Origin: Acanthaster planci
Taxonomy: Eukaryota; Echinodermata; Asteroidea; Valvatida; Acanthasteridae
NCBI RefSeq assembly: GCF_001949145.1
Contig: NW_019091437.1
Location: forward strand, 1-45,645
Reading direction: 5' to 3'
DNA length: 45,645 bases
Made by a program: the position numbers and the translations under genes. This document shows positions 30,301-45,645 of this stretch, one piece after another; position 1 is the stretch's first letter, and each line of letters starts with the position of its first letter. The notes below the pieces were generated by a model. That model was not told the origin of the DNA, ran no database searches, and saw only the letters and a list, made by a program, of their open reading frames with translations.

Positions 30301-32586
30301 GAGCTGGTGGTGGGTGCTTCTTTGTCGTTTCGTGCGGAGATGGCAAGAAACGAAAGTGCAGTGTCGAGTCTGTTCGTGTTAGCTTTCAGCAATTACAAAA
30401 TCGGGTGCCACACGCGCTCCTTACAGTCCGAGTACTTCTGCTCTTTGGGCTGTTCTATGGACTGGGTCATTGCTGATACTTCTGAGAGTGTTGTATGGGA
30501 TTCGAATGGTGAAACTGGGACCTGTCACTCTCTACGTGCATCGAAAGACCTGGCATCCAAGAAATTAACGAGCAACGAATTTGAACCCCGGATGTTGCAT
30601 TCCGATAAATGCAATTACTGTGAGAGCGCATACGATGTACTCCTGACTAAATCAACTCTACTCAACGACCCTCCTGCACTACTGGCTGGGGTGGCTTCTC
30701 GAGTCTGTGGACCGCCTTCTTCACAACCACCCCCAGTGGATAAAACTAAAGGATTAGGCCAGACGTGGGTCTCAGGTACTACAGACTGAAATATTTAGAG
30801 ACATACACCGGGATCCGACATTCTGGAGTCTCACTGTGTTAGTGAGGCTGCGCGAAAACATTCAGAGAGAGGCTTGTCTAACAGGACGAGGGGCCTGGTG
30901 GTCAGGGTTTGTAAACTCTCAATCGCAGGGTTGGGTTTGAATCCTGTGATGGGGCGTACGTTGTGACCGTTGGCAATTCATTCTAACATTTATAAGTTCC
31001 CATCTCTCTAACCAAATGTACAACCTAAATGGGTAACTGCGAGAGCAGCAAATGGTCAGTGTGGGCAAGTGATGCTTCAAATTAATGGTCACACTGATGG
31101 CTTTTATACTCCCCAGGGAGTCGTCGTGGTTCATAGCAATGTTTCTAGGCCTGTGGGCACGAGGAAGGTGGTGTAAAGCGGGTTGGGAGTCCGCCGGTAC
31201 TAACATGCACTTTAATATGTGGGTCAAAGTGTTTCCTACGCTGATTGCAACAATTTGCATCAAAAGGGTGAAAGATAATTTGTACAGCGCATTTTTTCTC
31301 CTTTTCACTGGTGGGGAGTCATCATCAATCGAGTGAATTTGACCTGTTCACCCCAGTTGTCGTCCATCAATGTCTTTAATATAAAAATAAGCGACTGCTC
31401 TTTCCTTTTTTCTTGGCAGAGAAAGACAACTGTTTCGACTGTGAGGGCGGTTCTATGTGCATTGACAGCAGCCTGACGTGTGACTCGCTGTGGAACTGTG
31501 CCGACGGCAGCGACGAGAGTTTTCAGCTCTGCTCAGGTAGAATCCTGTGCGTTAAATATCACTGGATGTAAATCACAGTTCCGTTGTCCATGCTGTTACC
31601 TTTGCAGCCTTAGTTTGTTGCAGTCTGAATTGAAATCTGTCTCACACTAAAGTTAACCTTTTCACGTGTCGAAACCTGTGGTTTCTCTTCGGTGTCTTAC
31701 AATGACTCGGACGACGCAAGTCTTAATTAGTTACAGAGCTGCCGTCGCTGTGACTTATGAGCTCAAATTGCAGATGCTATAGCCGTTATGGAGATGCCAT
31801 AGAGTTTATGTGCCATAGCCATTCTTGTTTTCAATACAGGTGCTGCAGGTCCTTTTTGCTTGGCTAATCTTGGTGTTGCTCATTTCGGAACTACTGAAGT
31901 GACATTTTACAATAATTTTACAATAAAACACGTGATAAAAAATAGGCCCCTTGCAGCTCGTACTCGGAATAGTTGTGTACGGCACGGAACTATCGAAATA
32001 CTTGATGTGCCATCTGTCTATTTCTTCTTTTATTTTAACGCAAGTGGAACCAACGGAAAGTCCAACTGCCTCCAACGGCTGGCTGGGTTGGATGGGCACC
32101 TTACTGGCCATCACCGTGGCAGTGGTCATTGTCGTCTTCCTCGCCGTCTCCCTCGTCGCGTGCTACTGCTGCAACCGGAAAGGCCGCGGCATGCCGGTGG
32201 GACGAGGCCAGGCAGACGGCGCGGGGCCGGGGGGACACGGCGTCACGCCCTCGGTGCCGTCCAGCAGCAGCAACTCCTCGTCCAGCAACGGCAGCGCCAA
32301 CTCCAGCCCGCATTACGACGAGATGGGCCCGCGGGGCTCGCCCCTGGCTCCAGGCGGTCATCAGCCGGCGTACCCGGCAGAGCCCGCGGGGAGCCAAGTG
32401 TTTTACGGCTACCCACCGCCGAACGGTAGGGACTTGAGCGGGACGTACAAGCTCCATGGCGGTTACTACCCGATGAGAAAAGACGGCGGCCCGTGCTACC
32501 CTGGAGAAAGGGGGCACGTTGATCCCAAGTACGCGTACGGCAGCGTATTAAATGGTCACAGCATCGTTGGTATGCCAGCAGATTGA
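21168..32586 (+). CDS. Single-pass membrane protein: CUB + LDL-receptor class A + TM
   Basis: Exons 21168-21327, 26682-26884, 27896-28106, 31420-31536 and 32045-32586 join in phase to 410 residues. A signal peptide ends at about residue 50 (CLVLLLLGTVLLPGASA). The CUB domain is about 64-184: Cys 64/90 and 117/143 are each 26 apart, with a CYQDEVIVYDG core. The LDLa module is 196-229 with six Cys and the calcium-binding ADGSDE motif. A short Pro/Thr/Ser linker leads to a transmembrane helix at about 244-269, followed by CYCCNRK. The 140-residue cytoplasmic tail is Gly/Ser/Pro-rich, then Tyr-rich, with possible YxxPhi signals (YYPM, YGSV). It is probably a cell-surface receptor or co-receptor. 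NETO proteins have two CUBs plus LDLa, and LDLRAD2 has LDLa with a CUB-like part; this may be a relative of either, but I cannot assign an orthologue. Confidence 0.85.
22691..22732. repeat. Two tandem 21-bp units
   Basis: GACATTAGGCCTATATACCC plus A, repeated exactly twice. It contains the TAGGCCTA word that recurs throughout the window. Confidence 0.9.
23506..23525. repeat. Short (C)n(AC)n simple repeat
   Basis: A run of C followed by an ACACACACAC stretch. A minor simple repeat. Confidence 0.7.
24605..24665 (+). mobile_element. Possible degenerate tRNA-derived SINE head
   Basis: TGGCTCAGTGTG (24609-24620) fits a pol III A box and GTTGCGAGATCCC (24632-24644) resembles a B box, but the spacing is short and no SINE body is clear. 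Confidence 0.25.
25024..25127. repeat. Perfect 52-bp tandem duplication
   Basis: Two adjacent identical 52-base units beginning AATTTAACAAATTCGAGAGC. The absence of differences suggests a recent duplication or an assembly artefact. Confidence 0.92.
26682..26884 (+). CDS. CUB-LDLa gene exon 2: first half of CUB
   Basis: Acceptor CGCCTACAG, then QQDIHGDCWQYVNH, YADNTDCKVTVTT, HAVFESFDL and CYQDE, donor GTATTT. Phase 1 in, phase 0 out. Confidence 0.88.
27008..27220 (+). mobile_element. GCGTTGCGTA-type MITE, copy 1
   Basis: Shares with copy 2 the words GCGTTGCGTA, TGCGTTTC-CTTTCACGGAC, CCATTAACATA and GGATACGCAAC, in the same order. The ends are inverted: CACCTTTCCGTGTACG on the left, CGCATATGTAATGGCG on the right. 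Confidence 0.7.
27398..27570 (+). mobile_element. GCGTTGCGTA-type MITE, copy 2
   Basis: The arms GGCGGCTTTCCAATTGTAC (left) and GTACATATGGAAAGGCGTC (right) are inverted copies, and an inner pair ACGTTGCGTA / TACGCAACG is also inverted. Same orientation as copy 1, about 180 bases away. Confidence 0.72.
27896..28106 (+). CDS. CUB-LDLa gene exon 3: second half of CUB
   Basis: Acceptor TTCCGACAG, then VIVYDGRYYSSLML, LCGTDLPPRY, ELTVRFITDN and FSVVYTTFVP, donor GTGGGT. The C-terminal GFSVVYTTF strand is typical of CUB domains. Confidence 0.9.
28107..31419 (+). other. CUB-LDLa gene intron 3 (3.3 kb)
   Basis: Contains a tRNA-derived SINE at 30889-31062. A 176-codon plus-strand ORF at 30259-30789 has no domain and no supporting splice sites. 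Otherwise no feature recognised. Confidence 0.5.
30889..31062 (+). mobile_element. tRNA-derived SINE
   Basis: The 5' part is tRNA-like: TGGTGGTCAGG (30897-30907) fits an A box, and GGTTTGAATCC (30934-30944) fits the pol III B box closely, at normal spacing. The body has CCATCTCTCTAACC...CTAAATGGGTAACTGCGAGAG, a shape I recall from marine-invertebrate SINEs with an ACCC...GGGT stem. The 3' boundary is uncertain. Confidence 0.6.
31420..31536 (+). CDS. CUB-LDLa gene exon 4: LDL-receptor class A module
   Basis: A complete LDLa module on one exon, flanked by phase-1 introns as is usual for shuffled extracellular modules. Key parts are NCFDC, MCIDSSLTCD, NCADGSDE and the final C. Acceptor CTTGGCAG and donor GTAGAA. 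Confidence 0.92.
31537..32044 (+). other. CUB-LDLa gene intron 4
   Basis: No feature recognised apart from a pyrimidine-rich tract (TCTATTTCTTCTTTTATTTT) before the acceptor. Confidence 0.55.
32045..32586 (+). CDS. CUB-LDLa gene exon 5: TM helix, cytoplasmic tail, stop
   Basis: Acceptor TTTTAACGCAAG after a pyrimidine-rich tract. It encodes a short linker, WLGWMGTLLAITVAVVIVV within the membrane helix, the CYCC juxtamembrane cysteines (possible palmitoylation), and a GC-rich tail with a Ser/Asn run, PHYDEMGP and YPPPNGRD. It ends GMPAD before TGA. The exon is markedly more GC-rich than its surroundings. Confidence 0.9.
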
Positions 32587-32836
32587 CAAAGCCAGAGCTC
32601 TACGTACACTTGTACATCTGCCAAGCTAAACCACGAAGACGGAACTGTATAATACTGCCACGTTATTAGGTCCAAGGACGCTCTTGGTAATGTTTTCCAG
32701 AGACACAGGGTTCCTAGCTATGCCGCATTGCTACCCTGTCAAATCCAAGTGTAAATTATATGTAGAAAAATATATATACAAATTGAAAGAACTTTCTGAA
32801 AGTTCTATGTAGTTATGAGGGGAACTGACGGTCATC

Positions 32837-32842
32837 ATTAAA
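32837..32842 (+). terminator. Candidate polyadenylation signal ATTAAA for the CUB-LDLa gene
   Basis: First common polyadenylation hexamer after the stop, 251 bases downstream. A canonical AATAAA also occurs at 33808-33813. Which one is used cannot be told from sequence. Confidence 0.3.
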
Positions 32843-33448
32843 ATGATGGAATTTATTATGCACCGTCATAAGACCCGGTAATATTCTCGACATACATTAC
32901 CGATGCTTCAGTGGAAAACTTCTTCCATCTTGAAAAAATAGATGTAAGGTCAACCTAACTGCCCCAAATTGCCGGAATCTGTAACCAGTCCACAAGCTGT
33001 TTCCTCCTTGGTTCTGATTGAGAGTGATTATACAACTTTTCCTGAAGTCCTTTATACCACCGGCTTTCTGGAAACAAACTTTTCTGGAAACTTTAAAATC
33101 GGGTACGATTTAGTGTCTTGTCAGGGGCCAACTGTTCTGCTATGGTTGGTAGATTTAATGTACCAACCACAGCTGAACAGACCCGCATTTCCGGGGCGGA
33201 CCAATAATCCACGTTCCGTTTCAAAAGACCATGACTTAGCGAAAAGAAATTTTAAATGAAGCCAAGCATGAGAGACAATCCAATACAACTACATACAGAC
33301 CGAATATTGCTGAAGCACGTCCTGATATTCATTTTTGGACGTCATTACTTTGGCGATGAGTAAGGAATCAAAGCCAACGGTTCTAATTCTACGGAGTTTC
33401 ATATATTTTGATGTACGTGTATATATTGTGTGGATAGAAACACATTTT

Positions 33449-33623
33449 AATACTGGCGATTCACAAGAGGGCGCCTCAAGAGCTTGCAACGCATTGGCCA
33501 GTCACAATGCGCGAAATCTGTCCACCCAATGCGCGTTTGGAAAGGCTCGACAGATTTCGCGCACTGTAATTGGCCAACGCGTTGCAAACTCTTGGAGGCA
33601 CTCTTTTGTGAATCGCCCGTATT
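33449..33623. mobile_element. Near-palindromic foldback element, 175 bp
   Basis: Two arms of about 74 bases with a 26-base loop (33523-33548). The left arm begins AATACTGGCGATTCACAAGA; the right arm ends TGAATCGCCCGTATT. The arms share TTGCAACGC, TTGGCCA and GCGCGAAATCTGTC. RNA from either strand would form a long hairpin. Confidence 0.85.
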
Positions 33624-33972
33624 CAATCTGTAAAGTCACTGTCTTTATTTATATAATTTTTTTTTGTCTCACAATGCTTGCCTTTTGTCTTTTAGCTTTA
33701 ACTGATGGATGTAAGAGGCAGGATAATTATCACCTGATAACTATTTTGATATTTTTTTCCCACAATTATGGACGCATGGACGCACATACACGGTTTGGGA
33801 ACGATTCAATAAATGTGGCTGTGGTGACATTAAAAGAGAAAAATTGTAATGTAGAAATTAGAAAACCATACACGGCCCTTCTGGGAATTTTATCGTGTGT
33901 ACTATCATTATGCTCAAGGCCTGTGCCTCACCACAAATGTCATAATATCCGTAGATTTGCACTTCAAATACA

Positions 33973-34761
33973 ATGAGAGAGATGTCCCGTGGGGGACAAT
34001 TTTATTTCCCTTCCCTCCCCAAGCAAGCAAAAACCTCAAAATTCAGCCTCACTCCTAAAAAAACAACAAAACCTTACATAAAAATGCCCAAACTTTTGCC
34101 CCTACCTACAAAAAAAAAAAAAGCCCGACCCCGCCTTGGCCACAAACGCTCAGGGGAGCAAATTTGGTTCGGAACAAGAGGTACAGGAGTGATAAGAACA
34201 CGGGTAGAAAAAGCAATATCATTGACAGAACGTAGTGACATGGAATTTATAGGCTACAGACTACAGCAGCATCTGTACACCTGGACGAAGTTTTTCCGTG
34301 GCGCCTCCAAGCATGAAATAACATACAGCTCTCAACCTCCTGGTGTTTTCAGCGTTAATCGTCGTTATTGTCAAGATTGGCTACCCAACAAAACATCCAT
34401 AAGTTGTCTGCTTCAATTTCACCTTTTCACCCCCCCCCCCGGCCCCTGCAATCAAAAAAAAAATAAAAAATTCGAGCTGTTGGGGAAGGATTCCCAGAGG
34501 CACAGAATTCCACCCGAAATCAAACAGTTGCTTTATCAGCAAAACACTTTTCGTTTGCTCTGTACATTGTACAACTTCCGAGAACTGCATAAATCATTAG
34601 GGAGTCCCGGCATACACAAATGCGTGAATTTGGAGGAACAAAAACTACAGGTGTCCATGGTCAATGCAAATCTTCATGCTCGGCAAGGTTTAGCTACACC
34701 ACGGTGGATACAAACAGGAAGGATTATTATTACAAGGTGGTTTGGACGTCTGGGGCACTAA
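33973..34761 (+). CDS. Unexplained 262-codon ORF, doubtful
   Basis: Longest uninterrupted ORF in the window and not matched to any family I recognise. The translation is Lys/Thr/Pro-rich near the start because it reads through A-rich runs. It has no signal peptide or membrane segment. A 213-codon ORF (33335-33976) in another frame overlaps its start. It may be a chance ORF, a lineage-specific gene or a decayed element; I lean to chance. Confidence 0.15.
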   Translation: MREMSRGGQFYFPSLPKQAKTSKFSLTPKKTTKPYIKMPKLLPLPTKKKKARPRLGHKRSGEQIWFGTRGTGVIRTRVEKAISLTERSDMEFIGYRLQQHLYTWTKFFRGASKHEITYSSQPPGVFSVNRRYCQDWLPNKTSISCLLQFHLFTPPPGPCNQKKNKKFELLGKDSQRHRIPPEIKQLLYQQNTFRLLCTLYNFRELHKSLGSPGIHKCVNLEEQKLQVSMVNANLHARQGLATPRWIQTGRIIITRWFGRLGH

Positions 34762-37700
34762 ACGAAACAAATCCTACAATACTGGGGATGAGTGGGGGAA
34801 TGCGCCTTCAAAAACCGACATCTATCATGCTTTGTCCTGTAATTTAACACAACTCAGAATATACACCAGAGTTTTTTCATTCCTTCATGTTAAACCCCAC
34901 TGCCCTGTCAGCAACTTCATCTAGGCTCTCAAGTAGACCTTATTTACCGTTACATCAAGACGTCCAACACAGGGCAAATTGCAAAATCTACACAGCCTTT
35001 GTCGATATTTTCTTTCCTGTGAGAGGGATGAGCAGGGTACTTCAAAAACTGAGCCCAATGCTCCAAATTTTCTAGCTCATCCGTGAAACTTGCGCCCAAG
35101 TCCAGGACAGTATAGCATCCCACTGTCACATCATCACCACAATAGTACGACAGAAGTGGCCTACCTGGCTCCAACAAGCTGAAAGTGGAGGAGAACCAAC
35201 TCCAAACTCTTGCAATTCTCTCTTTTCATTTTATCGCACGCCTTGAAACAGTCTGCAAGGATGTAACGGGTGTAAGAGAGTGTATAATTGAACAGTTGCC
35301 ATGGGGGGACATAATTGAGCTTAAACACTATTAGGAACTACCAACAATATCACCATTCCGGCCACATGCTGACAAATTGGATCTCCTTTCCCCACTCAGG
35401 AAAACTGCCCCTACAGTTTCCCCCAGTGTGGACATTTTCAAAATATCCTTCCAAATTAAAACTCTGGAGGCTACATCTGAAACAGTTACTCTGCCGTGCT
35501 TGTACATGTATAAGGTTTACCTGAAAGAATTGAAAAAAAAAATATTCTTTTTTTTATTGTAAACCAAAGTGTCTGATTTTTGTCACTGTTCTCAAAAGAA
35601 GAGTTCGAACTGTATAATATTCAACGCTTGATAAGAAAATATTCTAAATGCATGCAAGAAAACTTTGACAAGCTGTTTCAGCACCCAAGCTCATCTTAAT
35701 TTTTTCTTAAATCTTTGGCTTGAGACCAAATTAAAAGCTTGTCTTTAAAAAATCTTCAGAGTGACTTTCTTGGGGGGGGTCCTGAAACTTGCCGAACACA
35801 ATTCAAATGAAAAGCTGTCTATCTTCTGACAATAGTACGAACAAGCGTAAAAACCTGTCTTCTGACAGGAGAGGGGAGGCAAAACGAGAACAAAGATAAA
35901 GCAGTTCCAGCATCTACTGTCCATGCATAAAATCAACCGACTGGCTTGGAAAAGCAAGCCTGTAATGTGTTTAGGGGGTGTACTTTACCCTGCCCTGGGC
36001 TGAAGAGCACCACAGTGACACAGGGTCAGGCGAGCTCAAAACAGGTCTTCCTTAAACTCGGCTAATTCCTTCTGGCCGGTACCTTCAGCCGTGCTGTTCT
36101 TTTTTCCCCCTTTTTAATCCTTGACAGACAGCCAGACAACCTTGGACAATAATCCTGAGCCCAGCTGAGGAGGAAAAAACTTCTGATGCTGCGTCTGTGA
36201 TTTAAAAGAAGAGAGGTGGTTACAATACAAATGCCCAATGAACAACAGTTTGACACCACTTTCGGGGGGGGGATCCGTTGGTGTTTCACCATGCAAGTAC
36301 TGTTCAGCAATGCACATGTGCAGTAGGCCTACTGTTTACATTTTCAATCAATTCGAATTCCACTTTCTCTGCTCTGCCAACCTCTGAAACAAACAGAACT
36401 TCTCTTCAGTGCCAACATAAAACTACATGTCATCAAAGTGCTCCTTCCTAACTGTCTTTGTTTTCCGTACATTTTATATGTAATTTAGAATGTTGGCTAC
36501 TAGCTTTGAGCCACCTTAATCAGCTTTTGGAGTTACACTATAAGTGGGAGCAAATAAAATCTGCCTGTTAAGCTTCGATTCTGATACAGAAATGCCCAAT
36601 CAATTAACATTTTAGTACAATACAGTACAGTACAGTACACTAGCGTTTGCACACTGGGGCTTGAGTAAGCCCACTCTTGGAGGGGTTCAATACCTTCAAC
36701 AAATCATCCCCACACCTTGCTGCAGAGAGACTTTGGACCTGCGTTTGAATTGAAACAAAGAAATGCATCAGTCAGATTTGTCGGGCTTAGTGTGAAGCGA
36801 CAAGAAGCACCACTATTCAACACAATGTAGATTAAGTCGGTGACTATTTTAATACATTCATCCGTCTGTAACTCTACAAGAACTCAACAAATCTTTAACA
36901 CCGCTTGGTTGTTTCTGAACAAACGGGGGAAAAAAAGAATTAACGGCACACACGTTTGACAACTGGTTGTGGGATAAAAGTCATGATGGCGTCTTATATG
37001 TCACCACATCCGTGGTAGATCTTGCCTTCAAAACTGGTCTTGGCCACTCAGCCTACTTACAACCAGTTCACAAAATACCAACTGCCTTGTTGCCAAGCCT
37101 GCAAGTTTTCATTTACTTTTTCAATTGATTAACCATTCTCTTTTGGCCGATTTCTTTTCTGCCAAAGTGTTTATGAGAGGACTAATCAAGGATATTAAAA
37201 GCAAGCAGTCCATGTTCAGGATTTTTTTTTGCTGTTAGCATCTGTTAAATCGATGGCATCCAGCTGTGCATATCAGACACAAACTATTTGCATGTTTGCC
37301 CCACATTTTGTGAGTTTTTAGTTGAAGAAGTTTCTGGCTCTCAAAATCTGAAAGAAAGCTTTTACTTTCACAAAGTGGGTATCAAAAAGAAACAATCAAT
37401 CAAAACACTGATTAATCATAAAACCAAACAATATTTGCGGGCCCACTTGCAGTTCTGCATTGAGCTGTCAACCGATGTATCCCTGCTTAACATGCAGAGC
37501 AAACCCTGTATATCATGCTTATATACATACAGACATACATACATACACCAGTGCAACTTCAATTGACGTCTTTTCAACACATGAGCCAGATAGCTTAGCT
37601 TAGATGCATGTGTAGTAAGCAATGTTTAAAATTCTTATAAAGAATTCAGAATTTCTAAACAGAGAGACAGCTAGGCTTAATTTGCAAAGAATGCAACATG

Positions 37701-37776
37701 ATATTACAGGTGATAGTCATTAGTAGAGTGAACTGCATATTAAGTTGAGGTCCTTAATTTCTTTGGTCAACAATAC

Positions 37777-38192
37777 AGTGGACCTTTCCCCTGAAATATG
37801 CAAATTAGACAGGCGCATGTGCACTACTACCACTGGTTGGCAAGCGCGGCCGTCAACACTGTCGGCAGTGTAGGAGACCTGCTCTAACCATAACCTGGAG
37901 CATTGAAGTTCAAACAAAACCATATTACAGCCTTTGTCAGATACTTCAGCACGCTTTTCTCGCAACTAAGTGAAGTTTTCAATGTCTTGAGGCTGGAAAG
38001 TAACAACTCCTTGTCTTTAACTTTGGCACTCATGTCAAACTATACCAGCACGGAAATGGCGTGTATGTGCTCATAGTTGCGCACATATAGAGATTTGTAT
38101 TGTTACGTCATAGATTTAAGCACCTTTGCCAACAAGTGGTAGTAATGCGCATGTGCCTGCCTTATTTGCATATTTCGTGGGAAGGGTCCATT
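37777..38192. mobile_element. Foldback (MITE-like) element, about 415 bp
   Basis: Arms of about 75 bases: the left contains GAAATATGCAAATTAGACAGG and CACTACTACCACT-GTTGGCAA. The right arm, ending CCCACGAAATATGC in reverse complement, carries the same words. No coding. Confidence 0.72.
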
Positions 38193-39934
38193 GGGACTAC
38201 CATCCTTTTAGTCTGTGTACCTCCCACGAATACTGCACTTGTTACTCCACTGCTCCAAACCAAAATGGGGCCAATGTCTATTTCCCCTGCTACAATCTGA
38301 CGTTCTCTAAATGTCTACATTCCATTAAAACAATGTTCCGAGAAAACTAAACCAGCAATTGACGAAACAGGATAACTGACCCTCAACACCATAACTATCT
38401 CTGCCTTCCAAGCACGAATTAAGTGAAACAACATCTTTAGATACAGAATGTAAAGAAAATTCATTATAATAAAAACAATTTATGCGTGCGGCATTCAAAG
38501 ACACAACATGAAATGCAAATTATAAGGGAACAAAGGTTACATGCACATGTATGATTCCATTTTATGCCTGATTTCATTTTCAATTTTTTTTTTGAAATCC
38601 TGCCAATCAGAAGTCGCATCTCATCTAAACTCAGTAATGAAGAAGCCATTTAATTACCCTCAATCAGAGGAATTAAACATGGCCTCACTTGATTTCAGTA
38701 GGCCTAATACATTCAATAACATCAACATAAATGTAAACAGTGCTCGAGCATTCCTTTCAAATTTCTTGTGTCTGTCTCCAAGCAGTAATTCCCCACACAA
38801 AACAAATCACACACAAAAACAAAAAACCATCACAAATCAAAGGATCAACACAATTAGGCAATTTAAGGAAATATTCACTATTAACCGAGTGCTGAAGCAG
38901 AATTTGTTGGGCCGCGCCACCTACAACCCAAGTGGTGGAGAGCCCGTATAACTGTCATTTCTATCAAAATGCTTAAAAGAAGCAAGACATAACAGATTTA
39001 CAACCCTACGATTTCTCTACAAACCTCAACTAAATAAACATAATCCGAAAGCTTTTAGGAGGTATTCTTTGGACACAGAAGCTCTTGTTTTAATTTTTAC
39101 AAGCAACAGAAGAATGAGAAATTACATCGTCATTTTACAAAGGGTTACAAAGGAATTTGGGTACCCATTTTTGGGAGGGTATCAGGAACCCCAAGTCTCC
39201 ATCAATGCTGTGTTTAATTTCACAAAATAAAATGCCCGGATGTATAGTACCACAAATCAACACAAGTGCGTCTGTGAGGATGAGAAGGGAGGAAATTAAA
39301 CCTTGCTGTAGATTTCTGTATGACAATCTCAAGTCAAGTGTCCATACGCTCAGAGCCCAGAAACAAGGATTTTCCATTACAAAAGTCCATTCAGCATTTG
39401 TGATTGCCCTACACTCTTTGCCATTACTACAAAAAAAACATGCGACAAGCAATTTATTTCCACGTTTCTCTCATTTCCACTGAAGTAGCTGAACAAATTG
39501 TCACATTTGCCACAGGATGCAAAGCCAGAACAGAAAAAAATGTGTCAAGAATTCATTTTGTTCTTTCAAGCGCACATATTTTCATGATGGTTTAAGTTTG
39601 TTTCTGAGGTATAATCTTCTTGCCAAAGGGAAAGCAATTCATTTCCTCTGTTTTCTTTTTTTTCCAGGAAAACAAAATCCCTGGCCAATTTTTTCTTCTA
39701 TAAATCTCCCACTGTTTTACGCTTCAGGCAGCTGTTTCACTGAACACGTGTCATTTACTTTGAACAAAAACACAAGAACTACATTCACAGAGAAACGTTC
39801 AAAAAGAACGGGAAACCTTTCACTTCCGTTGTTGTTATGCATACACATCATTCACGAAGTTTTCATTAACCAGATTGAAACAACAACAAAATGAAAACAC
39901 TACTTCTTTTTAAAAAATATCTCTCACCGATCGT

Positions 39935-39940
39935 TTTAAT
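39935..39940 (-). terminator. Candidate PRPF4B polyadenylation signal (ATTAAA on minus)
   Basis: TTTAAT on the plus strand reads ATTAAA on the minus strand, 475 bases beyond the PRPF4B stop. A canonical AATAAA is further on at 39458-39453. Either could be used. Confidence 0.25.
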
Positions 39941-40415
39941 CCAAACTCAGAACACTGAGTGAGGCTGTGCCGTTCTGACGAGAATTAGAAGACTTAGGCA
40001 TTTTCAGGATGTCTGTTAACTGTTAAGATTCAACAGTTTGTTTTCACTGTAAACCACAACGGATAACCTGTGATTTCAAGCAGCCTGAATAATATGGTTT
40101 TCATGGTGGTGAGTCTTGAAGCCGATAGAGACTGTAATCCCCCAAACTGAGATCTATACTCAATGGGTGTGAGATCTCCAGCCCAAAGCACAATAGAACA
40201 TTACGCCATGCTAGAATGAATAAATAAATCACCACCTTTATCGGTCTCAAGTACTATTAGTGATAAACAGTTTACCATTTGGCAGTGGAACTAATTTCAG
40301 ACAGTGAGTCTGTGGTACAGTTTTCTTTTCAATATGTAACTGACGGTTTTGAATGGACCTGCCTGTCTTGGTTACTGTTCCGGCACTCGTATGCCTGCTC
40401 TTTTCCGGGCCCCCA

Positions 40416-45643
<5,228 letters not shown>

Positions 45644-45645
45644 CA

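Larger units (their letters stand above)
32843..39400. other. Convergent intergenic interval between the CUB-LDLa gene and PRPF4B
   Basis: No recognised gene. Contains the 33449-33623 palindromic element, two overlapping unexplained ORFs (33335-34761), the 37777-38192 foldback, and small simple repeats ((CAGTA)n near 36615-36640; ATAC units near 37527-37550). Long poly-A/poly-T and poly-C runs are frequent. Confidence 0.5.

Noticed and set aside
30259-30789. 176-codon plus-strand ORF in CUB-LDLa intron 3
   Set aside because: No recognisable domain, no splice-consistent partners, and it lies between well-supported exons of another gene.
31860-32437. Alternative-frame Arg/Gly/Pro-rich ORFs across the last CUB-LDLa exon
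   Set aside because: These are shadow frames of the GC-rich tail exon; the frame with the LDLa-to-TM phase join is the real one.

Overview
This is eukaryotic nuclear DNA, AT-rich, with intron-split genes, short exons (about 80-240 bases), introns of 0.4-5.3 kb, and many short inverted-repeat transposon remnants. The vertebrate-like gene set (MARCHF6, WDR88, PRPF4B), the compact genes, the recurring TAGGCCTA-type words and a tRNA-derived SINE suggest a marine invertebrate deuterostome, possibly an echinoderm. That placement is inference. An 8-N gap at 11345-11352 shows draft assembly.

Layout. (1) 390-3556, minus strand: the first two coding exons of a MARCHF6 (TEB4/Doa10) orthologue, an ER membrane ubiquitin ligase; the rest lies off the left edge. 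(2) 3797-11039, plus strand: a complete nine-exon WDR88 orthologue (404 aa) with seven WD repeats and a C-terminal CxxC...CxxC module. MARCHF6 and WDR88 are head-to-head with start codons 240 bp apart, so they probably share a bidirectional promoter. (3) 11.6-21.1 kb: a long region without a recognisable gene, holding inverted repeats, a perfect 15-bp hairpin and a stretch rich in homeodomain-type TAATTA words. (4) 21168-32586, plus strand: a five-exon gene for a single-pass membrane protein of about 410 aa: signal peptide, one CUB domain, one LDL-receptor class A module, one transmembrane helix, and a Gly/Ser/Pro/Tyr-rich cytoplasmic tail. I cannot name an orthologue; it is the least familiar gene here. 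(5) 32.6-40.4 kb: the convergent interval between that gene and the next, with UTRs, foldback elements and two unexplained overlapping ORFs. (6) 40416-45594, minus strand: the last six coding exons of a PRPF4B (PRP4 kinase) orthologue, covering the whole kinase domain; the N-terminal part lies off the right edge.

The genes do not form one pathway: ER protein degradation, an uncharacterised WD protein, a putative cell-surface receptor, and a spliceosome-associated kinase. All exon joins were made by hand. In WDR88, the CUB-LDLa gene and the PRPF4B part, phases agree at every junction, which is strong internal support. The most unusual non-coding property is the density of foldback (MITE-like) elements. 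At least nine are visible by eye, including one family with copies in introns of both WDR88 and PRPF4B, and another with two neighbouring copies in one intron.
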